Source of the DNA: Cunninghamia lanceolata
Taxonomy: Eukaryota > Streptophyta > Pinopsida > Cupressales > Cupressaceae
Length of the DNA stretch: 64,000 nt
Assembly (NCBI GenBank): GCA_027924645.1
Contig: BSBN01000297.1
Span: 8,680,001 to 8,744,000 of the forward strand
Reading direction: 5' to 3'
Below, one piece after another: positions 45,812 to 58,200 of this stretch (position 1 is its first letter; every line of letters begins with the position of its first letter). A program made the translations under genes and the position numbers. The notes beneath the pieces were generated by a model. That model was not told the DNA's origin. It worked only from the letters and a program-made list of their open reading frames with translations, and did no database searches.

Positions 45812-48800
45812 AAGTTTCAGCGCTGGGACCTCTGGATTAATGTTGTCGCCCATGTTTAGCTATAGTAGTACTTTTTATGCAAGTGGTAGGAAACTCCTGA
45901 GTAGGATACTATGCTTGATCTATACACCTAGATTGATGTATTGGATAGATGATCATGAGATTGAGATTTAGCATTATGTGATACGCAGAAAAGTAGAGTG
46001 GAAGGAAACTGGAATAGGGAAGTGGATAACAGGTAATGTTATGATTTTGCAAATAGGAATCATATTGGTAGTAATGGAATTGTGTATATAAAAGTAATCT
46101 TCCCATGTAAAAGTGTGAAACTAGTAATTGTGCATTGGTTGAGTGTTGTGAATACCCCGTACTTGTTTTGTGTGCCCTTGAGATGGTGATACTGGGTACC
46201 CATCCATGGGGAAATGTGTATTTTAGGTGTGGAATCAACCATACCATTATGTGTGTTTGTATGTTTGTTACCTGATTGAGGGCCAACCCTTGCGTGGTTG
46301 AAAATATATATATAGAAGAGTAGTCAAAAGTTAGATTCATATATTCTCTTCTTTTGGTTCACTAGTCCCTTAATCTGTGAAGGGGTAGTAGCAGCCACAA
46401 AGTTCCTTGGCCAGAGTGTACATCGTACGCTTATGACGGTGCAGAGCGGTCCCTCGCTCAACCGAACCTGAAGAAACGTACTCACTACTTTCCCTTATGA
46501 TGGATTAGGGTACTTGATTCATATGTGTTAGCCTAATCCCCACAGTTTCTGAGCATCTAGATGGTATTTCTTGGAGGATCATTTACCTTGTCTTCACGAA
46601 AGGTATGATATGCCACATGAGTTGTCAGTTGGGGGCCGGGGTCTAGGACCTGCAAGGATAACCCAACTGGAACTATGCGATGACATGAGTCATCCTTTGG
46701 GGGCCAGGGTCTAGGACCTGCATGGATAACCCAAGTGAGACCATGTGCCCCATGTATATTTGAGGTCTAGCATGTGGAGGGAGATTTGTTACCCATGTTG
46801 AGATAGATTCTCTATCTGTACACGTTCTGACATGATGCAATAGGTACGATGCCACACCCCACTAATATTCTGACACAGTGTTGGTGATGATGCCATGTTG
46901 CTAATGGTAGCGAACTGGGCTCAAGGACATGATGCCATGTGCACAGCCACGTGAAGGTGCACTATGAGATTGTGTTATAGCCTACTTGTGTGATGAGCAT
47001 AATGGGGCCTCGCACACTTGTAGAGGGATACCCATGTTTTCTTTTGACAGTGTTGGGTCAGTTAGCATATGGGTAGGTCCTAGCCATGTATACCTCTGGC
47101 TATAGTGAGTACCTGTGTGTGCCTTTTCCACGAGGTATCACTATGCGGGGTGTGTTCTACGCATGCCTACTTCCGCGAAGCCACAGACACACTGCCATGC
47201 GACATACGACCAGTACGTGCCTTCTCCAGCTAGCATATGACCATGTCGCACTGAGATGCGATGCGGGATGTGGCTGAGGTGCACGTTCCATGTAGGTAGC
47301 CAAGGAGTGTGTGGGCCACTTGGTTAGTCCATGCCGCGTGACGACGCAATGTAGGGTGTAGCCAAGGAGTACACCTTGAGCTATGTGGATGGTGTGCTCA
47401 CTCTGCACCACATGAGGGCTACTGCTATAGCCTAACGTTGTTCCCTCCTTCCTCGTTTGGTGGCTAGTATCTAGTCACGTAGTGTTGTACAGTGCAATTT
47501 TGAAGATTGTGGACTTTCTTTAGGGTTGTTGATGATTTTCTATTGATTGTGAAGGCTGACACTTTGTTGCTATTTAATTTTGATGGTTTAGCCACACTTT
47601 GTGATCTCACTTGCTTGTAGCACTCGTGGTTACCTTTGATTTAGTGTTAAAAATTACGCGCATTTCTTACTTTATTGTTGAAATTAAATTTTTTATCTTT
47701 CTTTATGAATTTGGTGGCTAAACTAGTTTTTCTTATTGTTTTTGATGTTGACCATGTGTCGTATTGTGATTCCTCTCCAAGGACGCATGAGGTGGACTTA
47801 GTGAGTGTATGTGAGGAAGTAGACATAGGGAACCTTGAGGATGGGGGTATGTGAGGCTATTATATAGCTAGGACCCACTACCCACCTATGTACGATGACC
47901 CTCTCTTGGAGGCTAACCACCTTATACAACAAAAGAGAGGTCATTGTGGTCTTGTTTGGATGGTCTCATCATGTGTGTGTGGCCTAACACCAACAAACCA
48001 CTGAGTGTGAGGTATGGATTAGGTGAGATGGATTTTGGCTCTTGGCTCATGGATTATGTATCATGGATTAGTATGTTGTTTCCGGTATCTAGATGAACCC
48101 TTGTGTAGCCTTGTGATGTGAATCCTGGTAATGTTAATTTGTGTGTATGTGAAGAATATATGGTAAATCATGAAAAATGGATTTATGAAATGATAAAGTG
48201 TGTTTCCATGCTTCAAAAGGTGAAAGAAATTCATGATCTTGTTGAAGATGCTATGAGATTTAGTGAAAAAGGTGTGTTCTAGGTGAATGAATATGTTGAT
48301 ATTTTGTGAAAATGTAGCATTCTGAATAAATAAAATTGAAATCCTAGATTTTTAACTCTTGACTAAATGAAATTGAAATTCCAAAATAGTCTAATTTCAT
48401 AAAATAAAATGTGTAGAACCCTAACCCTAGCTGTGGATAGATTTGAAATATTTGCCTAAAATATTAATATGTAATAATATTGAATACCATTACAATTTAA
48501 AATGCATTAAAATATTGTATGTTTGAAGAATAATTACATATAGATTTGAAATGTCTGCCTAAGATATTAAAATGTAATAATATTGAATACTATTACAATT
48601 TAAAATGCATTAAAATATTGTAAGTTTGAATAATAATTACATAATATAATAATAATAACATATTCATATTTAATTAATCTAATATCGTGGTTTAGTAATA
48701 ATTTTGGGTGCGATCATCGAAAGAATGAAGTAATAAAAAGAAATAAATAAATAGCTGTGAATTCAATAAAGGCAATAAAGAAGAAACATCATTTGAATTC

Positions 48801-49220
48801 ATCAAAGACACAACAAGAAAATATCACAAGGAAGACACAAGGGCAGCCAAGGAAAAGGATCATGGGGAGAAAATATAAAAAGAGTATGGGATAAATACAT
48901 ATATTTAGATCTGCATTTTATAACAGCAATACAATAAAGACTATATTACCGCAGCATAGGTAAGGAATCCCAGGTAAAGTAGGTAAGTAAGTATTTATAT
49001 TTACTTATTCAATTTATGATTTGTAAGAATTTATAATTACTTGTTCAATTTATAACTTGAAAGATATAAATAATAAGGTTATTAAGTAGAAACTGATATA
49101 TGTGATATATACATTTATGTCTGAAATTTATATTTTAAATATGTATCTTGTATGATTTGAATTCATAAGTTGTTAATAAATGACGTATGAGAGATAACAA
49201 GTATGTATATGTATAGATGA
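45812..49220. other. non-coding interior of the LTR element
   Basis: No gag or pol is recognised. A 69-bp repeat with GGGGGCC(G/A)GGGTCTAGGACC is present at about 46631 and 46700. A G+C-rich stretch (46.4-47.45 kb) repeats GTAGCCAAGGAGT. A duplication of about 117 bp (GATTTGAAAT(A/G)T(T/C)TGCCTAA...) lies at 48430-48660. Confidence 0.6.
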
Positions 49221-49225
49221 AGATT

Positions 49226-49594
49226 AATTAAGGCCTTAGGGTAAAACCTAGGGAGAAGGCTCTAGGATAAAACCTAAAGATTAATGAAGGCTTTAGGGTA
49301 AAACCCTAAGATTAATAAAGGCATGAATTCCTAAGGGTAGATACGAGACTTCCTAATTAACCACCTAACACTAAAAAGGTGGGGTAGATAGTTATGGTAG
49401 GTATTGATCATTCCATGGGAATGGGCCTTGATTGACGAATCAAGGATATTATGGGCCTTGGTTGACGAATCAAGGATATTACTATGGACCTTCGATTTAA
49501 GTATCGAAGGAATGGGCCTTAGTTGACGAACTAAGGAATTATAGGCCTTAGTTGACGTTCTAAGGAATTATGGGCATTGGTTGACAAACTAAGG
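49226..49594 (+). repeat. array of short hairpins with varied stems
   Basis: Six inverted repeats of 20-22 nt lie at 49426-49445, 49456-49475, 49489-49510, 49517-49536, 49546-49565 and 49575-49594. Examples are CCTTGATTGACGAATCAAGG and CCTTAGTTGACGAACTAAGG. The third has stem CCTTCGAT/ATCGAAGG. Five keep the loop GAC(G/A). Most are preceded by GGG or TAGG. Just upstream (49230-49310) are three related phrases with TTAGGGTAAAACC(C/T)TA that can also fold. The array is in the terminal part of the LTR element. Confidence 0.8.
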
Positions 49595-49890
49595 AATAAT
49601 ATTAATGGACCCATAGGATTGAGATGACATCACCTACCTAACGAATCTTCTCTCACAAGGTGGAAGATGTGGTTAATAAGAGGCCTAAGGATTATCTCAT
49701 CCAAGGAGATTCATGATGTATGGAAAAAAATGGATTTATGAAATGGCAAATAGTATATGGTTATGTTTATGATTATCATCAAGATTAGAAAGAAATGAAA
49801 AATGGAATACTAATGTTCTCTTTTGGTAAGTTGAAATTGTTTGCAAGGGTGCGAAAATTTTGGCTTGCTAGAAGGGGACATTACACTATG

Positions 49891-51924
49891 GCATGAAACG
49901 TGTACTTTATCTCTTGCTCACTATCATTTATGCTCCTTGAGTCTTCATGACATCTCATATAGGAAGCCCTCTCCTTTATGAAGCTCTATTATTTATGCTC
50001 CTTGAGTCTTCATGACTGAGTGTTGATCATGTGCCATATATGAAGCTCTCTCCTTCAATGCAGTCAACAATAACCCTAGAATCTTTTCATAAAGGCATAT
50101 AAGGCAGTGATGCTAAATGTTTAGAGAGGAAAAGCAACATAAAATCAAGTCCAAAAAACCCATAAGACTTAAATACGTGTCTTTGCTTTGAAAAATGTTT
50201 TACAAAGTGTGTTTCTCAGTGCTGTGACTAAGAAAACTGAGTTACAATGGCTTTTTTTTCTTATACAACTCCAAAATAGACAAAAAACATTAAGATCCCG
50301 GAACAACACATTCAAACTATTGCATAAGGTAGTGGGCCAAGCTGTCTAACAGCTAGTACATGATAAACATCAACTATGTCATTTTTTTCAAATATTTTAG
50401 TGGCCACCATGTGAAGGTCCCTTCTTTCTCTTTCACACGGATAGCTCCATCTATTTTGTCTTCATAAGCAAGGGGTATGTTACTTGTGACCTTTAAAATA
50501 TTTACATTTGCATTTCCCGTTCCTTTCAATTTGACTCCATGTATAATAGATAGTGACTGAATCCACCAATGCCCACAGTGGCACCATCAAACGGATCCAA
50601 CACCCGAACTTTATCCCCTTCTTGGATTTTATCAATATTAAATGTCTGCAAAAACAAAAAATACACATTATATTGAGATATAAAACACACATTATATTGT
50701 TTTTGACAATTGTATGTAATGTCTTATGTCTTGGAACAAATTAGTTTTTGTATGTGCTTTTTTTATTTTGTTGAATAACAAAGAAGCAAATTTTTACTCT
50801 GAAAAAAAAAAACTAACCCATTGCGAGGTACAAACAAATGGAGGGCAAGACTACAATAGTACTAGACTATACAAGTATTCTAGAAAGAGACATGGATTGG
50901 CAATGAAGTCCCCCCAACTGAGGACCATGACATCCTTGAACATAATGCACTAATGCATAGTCAAAATCTATGTATGCACTCTATTACAACTGAGCTCTAA
51001 GCTTCCATATGTAAGTTATATGTTCTCCCTTATTCCCATAATCTATGTATACTAGCTAATTACACTTCACTACTATTCTAACCATCTTCTATCAAAGAGG
51101 TAATGATTACCCTTATTTACATAATGAAACAATCATTACTTACTTGAATAGTACTTACTTGCATGTGGTTTCATAGCACTCACCTCAAGTTCAACATGAC
51201 TACTGCTATGAATATCATGTGCATGCTTATCGAGTTCATCATCATAATTATCACTATCAACATTGACATGAAGTCGTATAGTTTTGCAGAAAGCTCTATT
51301 GACATGGCCTTTTTCTTTTCATTCTTCTTTAATATAATTACTCTACATGTGGTTTAATCATCATGCAAAAATTAATATAAGTCAAGTAAATAATGCAAAA
51401 ACTATAAATTTTTGTCCAAAAGAACATTCTAAGCATGAATAATTAATGACAAAACATTGGGACAGATTAACTTACAACTTAAAAAATGTAAAAGCTATAA
51501 TTTTTTGTCTAAAAGAACATTTTAAGCATGAAGAATGACAAAACATTGGGATAGATAACTAACAACTAATTATAACTATGATGAATGTGGTGCACATTCT
51601 TGTCTAGTTCATCATGATCATCACTATCAATATCATCAGTTTTGTTGACATCATGAAGATGTTTTTGCTTTCCTGCTGAGCTTTGAAAAAATTGCTCTGC
51701 ATGTGGTTTAACCATCATGCAAAAAATATACAAAGCATTCAATAGTCAAGTAAAGAATGCAAGCTATAAATTTGTCCAAAAGAACATTTTCTAGATCACT
51801 CCAACAATAAAGAAACTGGGTTGGATTCTCCTATGCTTAGATTTCAATAATCTACATATTAAGAGGCATTTGTATACAGAATTGCCAAATAAGAAGAAAT
51901 GAGATCAATAGAGCCTCTTACCTC
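49891..51924. other. non-coding CACTA interior, middle part
   Basis: No gene recognised. The phrase CATGTGGTTTAATCATCATGCAAAAA recurs in part near 51345 and 51700, and AAAAGAACATT(C/T)T(A/C) recurs three times between 51418 and 51800, so a diverged duplication of a few hundred bp is likely. Confidence 0.45.
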
Positions 51925-53405
51925 ATTTGAATCCATGGATTTATATTCATTCAATGCAGAAACTATAGGGTTAACGAAGGCAACCAACTGTGAAACTTGC
52001 TGACTAAGACCGTATATGCAATTCAGTACATGTTGGTACCCTTTAATAGAGTTGACATGAACTGGAGAGGCTAATCCTATAGGGCATGTAACAGATGGCT
52101 ATGAAATCTTTGTTGATGAACTAGATTTTCACTTCATCCTACTCTTAGATTTACTAGGATCTAGTGTTTCCATATAATTGACAATATCTTCTACACCTGC
52201 TTCTCTATTACTGTTTTCCACCTAAAATACAATGTCAATTTCAACATATAGTCAGTTCAATAAAAAATTGAAATAAATAACATAATGTAAATTGAACCAA
52301 AAATCCATACACTTACTCCAAATTAGTCCATTTTGGCCTACAACCCGCCTCGGCCAAATGTATATCCAACCCTCACATTATCTCTTTCTCTCTTTCCTTT
52401 GATCTTCTTTGCCAAATATTCTTTGGAATGCATACTTTCTTTCAATGCCTCCCACTATTTGGGACATAGAGTGGAGTCTAACCTCTCTTTTCCCTCCATG
52501 ATTGCTTTTCTGCAATTGTATATAAAATTGTTCATCAAAATTCTCATCTTTTGCTTGTAATATTTTCTAGAGATTTGTCCACCAGTAGTCTCAAAAGCAT
52601 TTTCCATTTTTTGTATAACATTTTCCACAGATCATGGATATTTCTCTAGAAAACTTGATTTGCAATTATCCAAATGGGCCCTACATCTTACACCCAACTT
52701 GGAGGCCCACTTTGCAGCATTTGGCCCAATGGGCTCACCATCTCTCGATACCTCAAGCAAGAAAACCTTCTTGCCTTCTAATTTTATTACTTTTTCATTC
52801 CTCTCTATAGATCTGTACAAATCTTGACTCAATCTTTATCTTTTGACAAAAGCATCCACATCTTCTATTAAACCACTACCAATATTTATTATTGATCCAC
52901 TAGCTCCATTAAAAGTTCTAGATGCAACAGGTGCACTCTAAGGCGTAGTAGATGCAAGTAGTCTCTCTTCATGACTTTCATTAACTAGAACTTCATGCTC
53001 CTTGGCCACATCAGGTGTGGCATTAGTAGGTAGATCATGAGTACCAGTCTCCACAGATTTCACTTCAAACACATCCTTTAATCTTGAATAAATCATCTGT
53101 AGACCTGCTATTCCTTTAATGCTCTGATGTTTTTCAATAATCTCTTTTAGACTTTGTTCTAAGAGATCATCACAACATTGCACATCACCATGTGCTATAT
53201 CAGGTTGCACATGATCACCATGTGCTATATTAGGCTGCACATGATCACTATGTGCTATATTAGGCTGCACATCACCATGTGCTATATCAGGACGCACATC
53301 AACATATGTTATATCAGGCTGCACATGATCATCATTGCAACTATTGTTTTCACCAACTGCATTTGTTGAATAACAAAAGCGGTGGCTTCTACGAGATGGC
53401 GACAT
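51925..53405 (-). pseudogene. CACTA TNPA/Ptta-like protein, two exons
   Basis: The minus-strand gene starts at ATG 53405 (MSPSRRSHRFCY...). An N-terminal decapeptide repeat, HVQPNIAHGD and variants, is encoded near 53170-53320. The plant Ptta/En/Spm domain (Transposase_24 type) follows, with DGEPIGPNAAKWASKLGVRC near 52690-52750, KYYKQKMRILMNNF near 52530-52560 and VRVGYTFGRGG near 52350. An intron with donor GTAAGT (52316-52311) and acceptor TTTTAG (52227-52222) fits, then a second exon down to about 51925. In En/Spm the accessory protein binds subterminal repeats. Stops at 52630 and in the region 52325-52460 inactivate it. Confidence 0.7.
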
Positions 53406-54289
53406 TGTATCTTTTCTTTCCTTTTATTTTTTCTTTGCATTTTCTTTGCACTCTTTTTGTTGCCTATAAAACAAAAAATAATATCATATTATGTCTTATG
53501 TACATAAAGCTCTTGCCTATAAAATTTCATTAAACACTATTAAACAAATAATATACTACTTAGTGGATTTACAACTTGTCTGTTTGTCAAACCAAGTCTC
53601 AATAAATATTCATTATTCTTGGCCACTTTTTCTCTACAAAGACACTCATAATCTATTAGTGAAGTTTCAACATTATGATTACTATTATCTAATTTTTGCC
53701 TTACAACCCTTCTCGTCATTTCCTAAAGTCCAAATAAACAATAATGTATAAATCAACAACTTGAATCAGTAAAACTTTATTGAGTTCATAAGTTGATAAC
53801 TGTTGACTTTCCAATCTGCTGATAACTACAAATGAAAACTTAAAATAGAATTCAATTTATAGATTAAAAAGAATTTGCAGTAAAAAACCAAGAAGATGTT
53901 TACAATTATAGGTATCTTATAAATTTTCCTTTGGGATATATTCACAAGAAAAGAACTCATAAAAACATAACACAAGCAGGATGAAGGAAAAACATAGTCT
54001 AGTTCATCATGAGGTGTGTTAGAACCATTCAAAATTTCACATAGTCCCGCTCTGTTTCATACATTTTCCTTCCATAAATCCATAATTAGGGATTCATATT
54101 CCTTTTAAAATTGTTCCAGGAGTCATTTATGAGCATCTCATATCAGGTCTATGTAAAAGAAATTTATATTTTTGACCATTGATGTGTTTTTGTCTCTTAC
54201 CACAGCCCCACAGTACATGCAAACAACCTTGGCGGGTGTGCGGGAATTAGAGGATGTGAATACACAGTTACTGCTTCCCCACATCATGC
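53406..54289. other. non-coding stretch
   Basis: AT-rich, no gene recognised. It probably contains the junction between the CACTA interior and the aORF-bearing segment. Confidence 0.45.
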
Positions 54290-54810
54290 AAAAAAATTAG
54301 TTACGGTGTTGCAGTATAAAATCAAGTGGCACATAATATGTTACCGCGCCCCATGATAGGTAAGGAGATGACTAGCGGCAGTGCAGTAGGAAGGAGTCAG
54401 GATAAAGTGTTCATCGTGCCCTTGCGACGGTTTCAAGTTGAGCCTGTGGTGTTGCGGTATAAGGAGTTCAAGTGACCAGTAATGCTACATACTGCAGCCC
54501 CGTGATGTTGATAACTTCGACTGGTGGTAATGCGGTAAACAACAAATGAGAGACCAAAGGCTCCCACGGCCCTGCGACGGTTAGGCCAAAGCTTGGTGGT
54601 GGAACAGTAAAAGACATAAGGGATAACATGTATCCTGCCATCCCGCGGTGGTGTGCAACAAGGCTTGTAGGGTGGCAGTAAGTGGTGAAGATGAACATAA
54701 CTATCCAAGAGGTCTCGTAGTCTCGTGATTTCCCTAAGTTGGTCTTGCGGTGATACGGTAAGGAATTAAATGTTGAAATGACTTCAGTGCTACCCCGCAA
54801 TGGTTATCAT
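54290..54810. repeat. degenerate ~73-bp repeat, about seven units, G+C-rich
   Basis: Phrases like GGTGTTGCGGTATAAGG recur at about 54305, 54374, 54443, 54520, 54593, 54668 and 54743 (spacing 69-77 bp). Each is followed 40-50 bp later by a phrase like GCCCCGCGATGGTT. The units are rich in CG dinucleotides in an otherwise AT-rich window. The block lies 0.4-0.9 kb before the aORF gene and is probably part of its leader. Confidence 0.75.
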
Positions 54811-55208
54811 TGATGCCTACAAGATTCTAGTTTTCAAGGAAAGGACTGCAAGTCTTGAAATACTCACCCAACCATTGGATTGGATCAAATCAACAGTCTA
54901 TGTTTGAAAAGAATTAAATTATGAGATTTATTGATTTCATGGTATGAACCAGAGTTAATGGAGAAATGACCAGCTTCATGGCATGATAAAACTTGTGATT
55001 TCTTTGTATTTCTTCATTCTAGCAAATTTAGTGTTGATTACAGAAGGCGAATTCAAGATTTGTGTGCTCTCATTAGGCATTTTCTGACTGGTTAAGTCTA
55101 CCCCATCACTCTTTGCATAAAAGTTTAGGTTTAGTTTGTGCTATGTTTTTAACTAGTTTGGTAAAGAAAGTAAAATATCAAAACCCTAGTTCGTAGAGGT
55201 ACTAAAAT
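54811..55208. other. leader before the third aORF
   Basis: AT-rich with no gene. By position it is the untranslated leader of the aORF that begins near 55209. Confidence 0.4.
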
Positions 55209-58200
55209 ATGACACCTAAAAAAATTGAGTCTGTGAGTAAGAGCACTGACCCCCTACTCCCAAGAAATGATCACTTCAACAATCATTGTTGGAAATCCTG
55301 CCAAATTTAGTTGACAAGGGGTCTAAGAAATTGTTCATGGATGTTGTAGAAGGATGTCGGGATGCTACAATCCCTATCTCTAGATGGAACCTTTTCTGGT
55401 ATTTTTGTGGAAACAAAGATGGACAGGGACCAGTTGGAAACCCATGGAATTTGGATTTGGCAAAGCTTGTGGTGCCAAATGTATTTGTTGATATGGATTC
55501 GAATAGAACATTGGCACAACACTATCACTCAGCCGCTAAAACAATCAGACTACCAAATGGGTCACCATTAGTGGCTGTGGATAGGAATGCAATCATAGAC
55601 TACTTCATGTTGAGCAAGCAAGCCCTCACACAAGTATATCTACAGAAGAGTGAGCAAGAGTACAATAGTTTGAGAAAAACACACAGAAGGGATGAGGTGC
55701 CCATGCACATGAGGAAAGGGGCAAATAACAAAAGAATTAAAATCCCATCCACTGCAATTGAACCTTTCTCTATTGAAGATTTTGTTGTCTATTTCAAAAG
55801 AACATATTTTGCTTTGTGTCAGGTGTTGGGTATTGATTCCCAAGGTAGAATGCCTGTTGGCCTAATGATGATGGCCATGAGAATTCAAAATCTAGAAGCT
55901 AATGTTGAATATGATTTTGTAACATTCATTGGAAAGAAACTGCATGATGGATTTTTGCAAATAAGAGAAAACAAAAAGCCCATAGATTTCAAATACTACT
56001 CTTTGTTATGTCATTTGATTTTTTATCAAAATAGAAGTGGGCCAACAGAATGGATCTGAGCATGATTGATGAAAAGGGACAAAGATTGCCAACATAGTGT
56101 TGGTGTTACAAATGGGATAGCCATTGCAAGAATTGTGATTATGTTGTGTTTCATGATGAATTCTCATTTAGAATAATGAATTCTCTTGGTAGCTTTTCTC
56201 CTAGATTGACAAAAGAGATCAGGGAAATGTTGAGGCCTCTTGCCCATAGGCCAGAATAGGGTCATAAGCATAACTATGCTAATTGGTTTTTCTTGCCAGT
56301 TCATACTATAATCAGGGTATATGGGTGTACTCAGCCACCCCATGTGTTGCTCAAATTTGTGCCAAATAGAATTGCATTCCTTGAATTCATGTGGCAAATG
56401 ATGTGGATGGAGAAGGATGTAATGAAGAAACATAATAAAGGCACATTTCTTCCTAATTCCACAGTGTTTGGTGATTGGTCCATTGGTTCTGATACTTTAG
56501 AGGATTTTCAAGCCTATTTGAAGGCTAAATATTCTTTGAAATCAGGTGTAGAGAGGGTTTGTGATCTAGAGGGTCACATGAACTTTGTCAGACAAACCAT
56601 CCTCACAAGAATGGGAATATCCCATCAAATCAATTTTGATGAGAATGTGATCAGAAATCTTGTCACCTTTTAAGAAGTGTATGATAGGAAAATAAAATGG
56701 GAGATTTTGAAAAGAATTGAGGATGATAGGAGAAAACAAAATCTTAATTTTACTAGATTCTTTGTTGAAGAGAGGACCCTTTGAGAAGAATAGATATGAT
56801 AATTGACAATTTTGAAAGAATATATAGCAAGTCTGAGAAGCATCCTTCAAAGGCTACCAAGCTCAGTGTCAAAAGACCACCAGGAGTTGCGATTCAAGAG
56901 CCTGCACTAGATGCAATGTCAGTATAGGATCCAACTCATGTCCCTGATTCATCACCTGCCAAAAGACAAAGGATTGAGGATGTTTCTCCACTGGTTCCAT
57001 ATGAGTTGAGCAAAGGAGGGGGTGACACTGATGAAGTGGCTAGTATCCTGAGAAATATGGGAGATGAAGGAGAAACAGATCAATCACTTGTTGGCCAAGA
57101 AATAGAAGCACACAAACTAGAGGCCAGAATGGCCGAACAGGCACGAGGGGAGCCTAAATTAGAAGAAGATGAAAAAATTGTGGCTTTTATGAGATTTATG
57201 GAGGATGATGATTTCATTAATTCTCCTAAATTCAAAGATTTTTGGATTAAGATGAAGATGAAAGAATTTCAAGAACAAGTGGAAATAAATAAAATGGGTG
57301 TTGATGAATCTCAGCATGAGCAAATTGTTTCACAAACTTTCAAGAATATGAAAACAAATGAAATAAGTGTGATCCCTGATGAGGCTAGACAAATGGTATT
57401 AAGGAGAAACATGCTGATCATTCTTGGGCTTGAGTTGAAGAGAATGTTTTTGTTAGACCAAGTTAGGAATCAAGATGTCCCCATGCTAGTTTCTAAATTT
57501 GACTATGAGGAAGGTGTTAGTGGTTGTGGTTTCAATCCAAAAATAGAGAATTTGGCAATATGGGCAACACAAAAGAACACCAACAAACCAAGATTACTTG
57601 ATGTGGTCTAAGAAATAAGGGGAACAAATGTGGTCAAGAGATTCTAGGACACATCAGTAACTGAAGCAGCTAACCTCACTATGCATACTGCAATGTTTAC
57701 ACAAACTATTGTTAAAAAGCTAGAGCAAAGATTGTTTGATTATGAGAGAACTTAGATGGAGATGAATGATGAGGTAAATAAATTGTATCTTGAAAATGTA
57801 AAGTTGAAAGAACAACTAAAGGGTGAGAGTTCTTCTCAGATTCAAGCTATTGTGCCATTTCAAACACCTATGCCACAAGAGACCGATGATACCACAATGA
57901 CTGTTGAACAATTCAATGTTTTGAAATTGAAGTTAGAAAAAGAAATTGAGGAATTGAAAAGCCAAAATGAGAAAACAAAGAATGAGGCAAAATTGAAATT
58001 CTTGAAGTGTTTAAGAAAATTTTGGAATATAGAGTGAAAATGGTTGTTGACAAGTTGAGAGACGTGCATTAATGTTATTCTTCCATGTCTCAAGCCATGG
58101 AATGGTTGAAAGTAAATTTTTTTGTTTTAGATCTCTTGTATCAAAGATGACAGTCAACACATCACACACCGATCACTCTGTGTAAAGTTCTACAATGGAA

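Larger units (their letters stand above)
44401..49885 (+). mobile_element. non-coding, chimeric LTR element
   Basis: The outer ends are TGTAGTGCCCC and GGGGACATTACA, flanked by the perfect five-base duplication CTATG (44396-44400 and 49886-49890). Inside, a polypurine tract (GTGGGGAGGG, about 44808-44817) precedes a segment that starts TGTCATGTCCC (44819) and ends GGGGACATTACA (45796). That segment is followed by a primer site (45799-45811). It therefore looks like a 3' LTR from the left and a 5' LTR from the right. Its last ~60 bp match the last ~60 bp before 49885. No gag or pol is seen. The simplest reading is a rearranged product of two elements sharing an LTR. Confidence 0.6.

Noticed and set aside
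47086..47411. Short frames in the G+C-rich stretch
   Set aside because: Frames on both strands are open only because the region has few A/T-rich stops. No domain or family feature is seen.
49230..49310. TTAGGGTAAAACCC phrases resembling telomere repeats
   Set aside because: Plant telomeres are TTTAGGG in direct tandem. Here the phrases are inverted pairs about 30 bp apart, part of the hairpin region.
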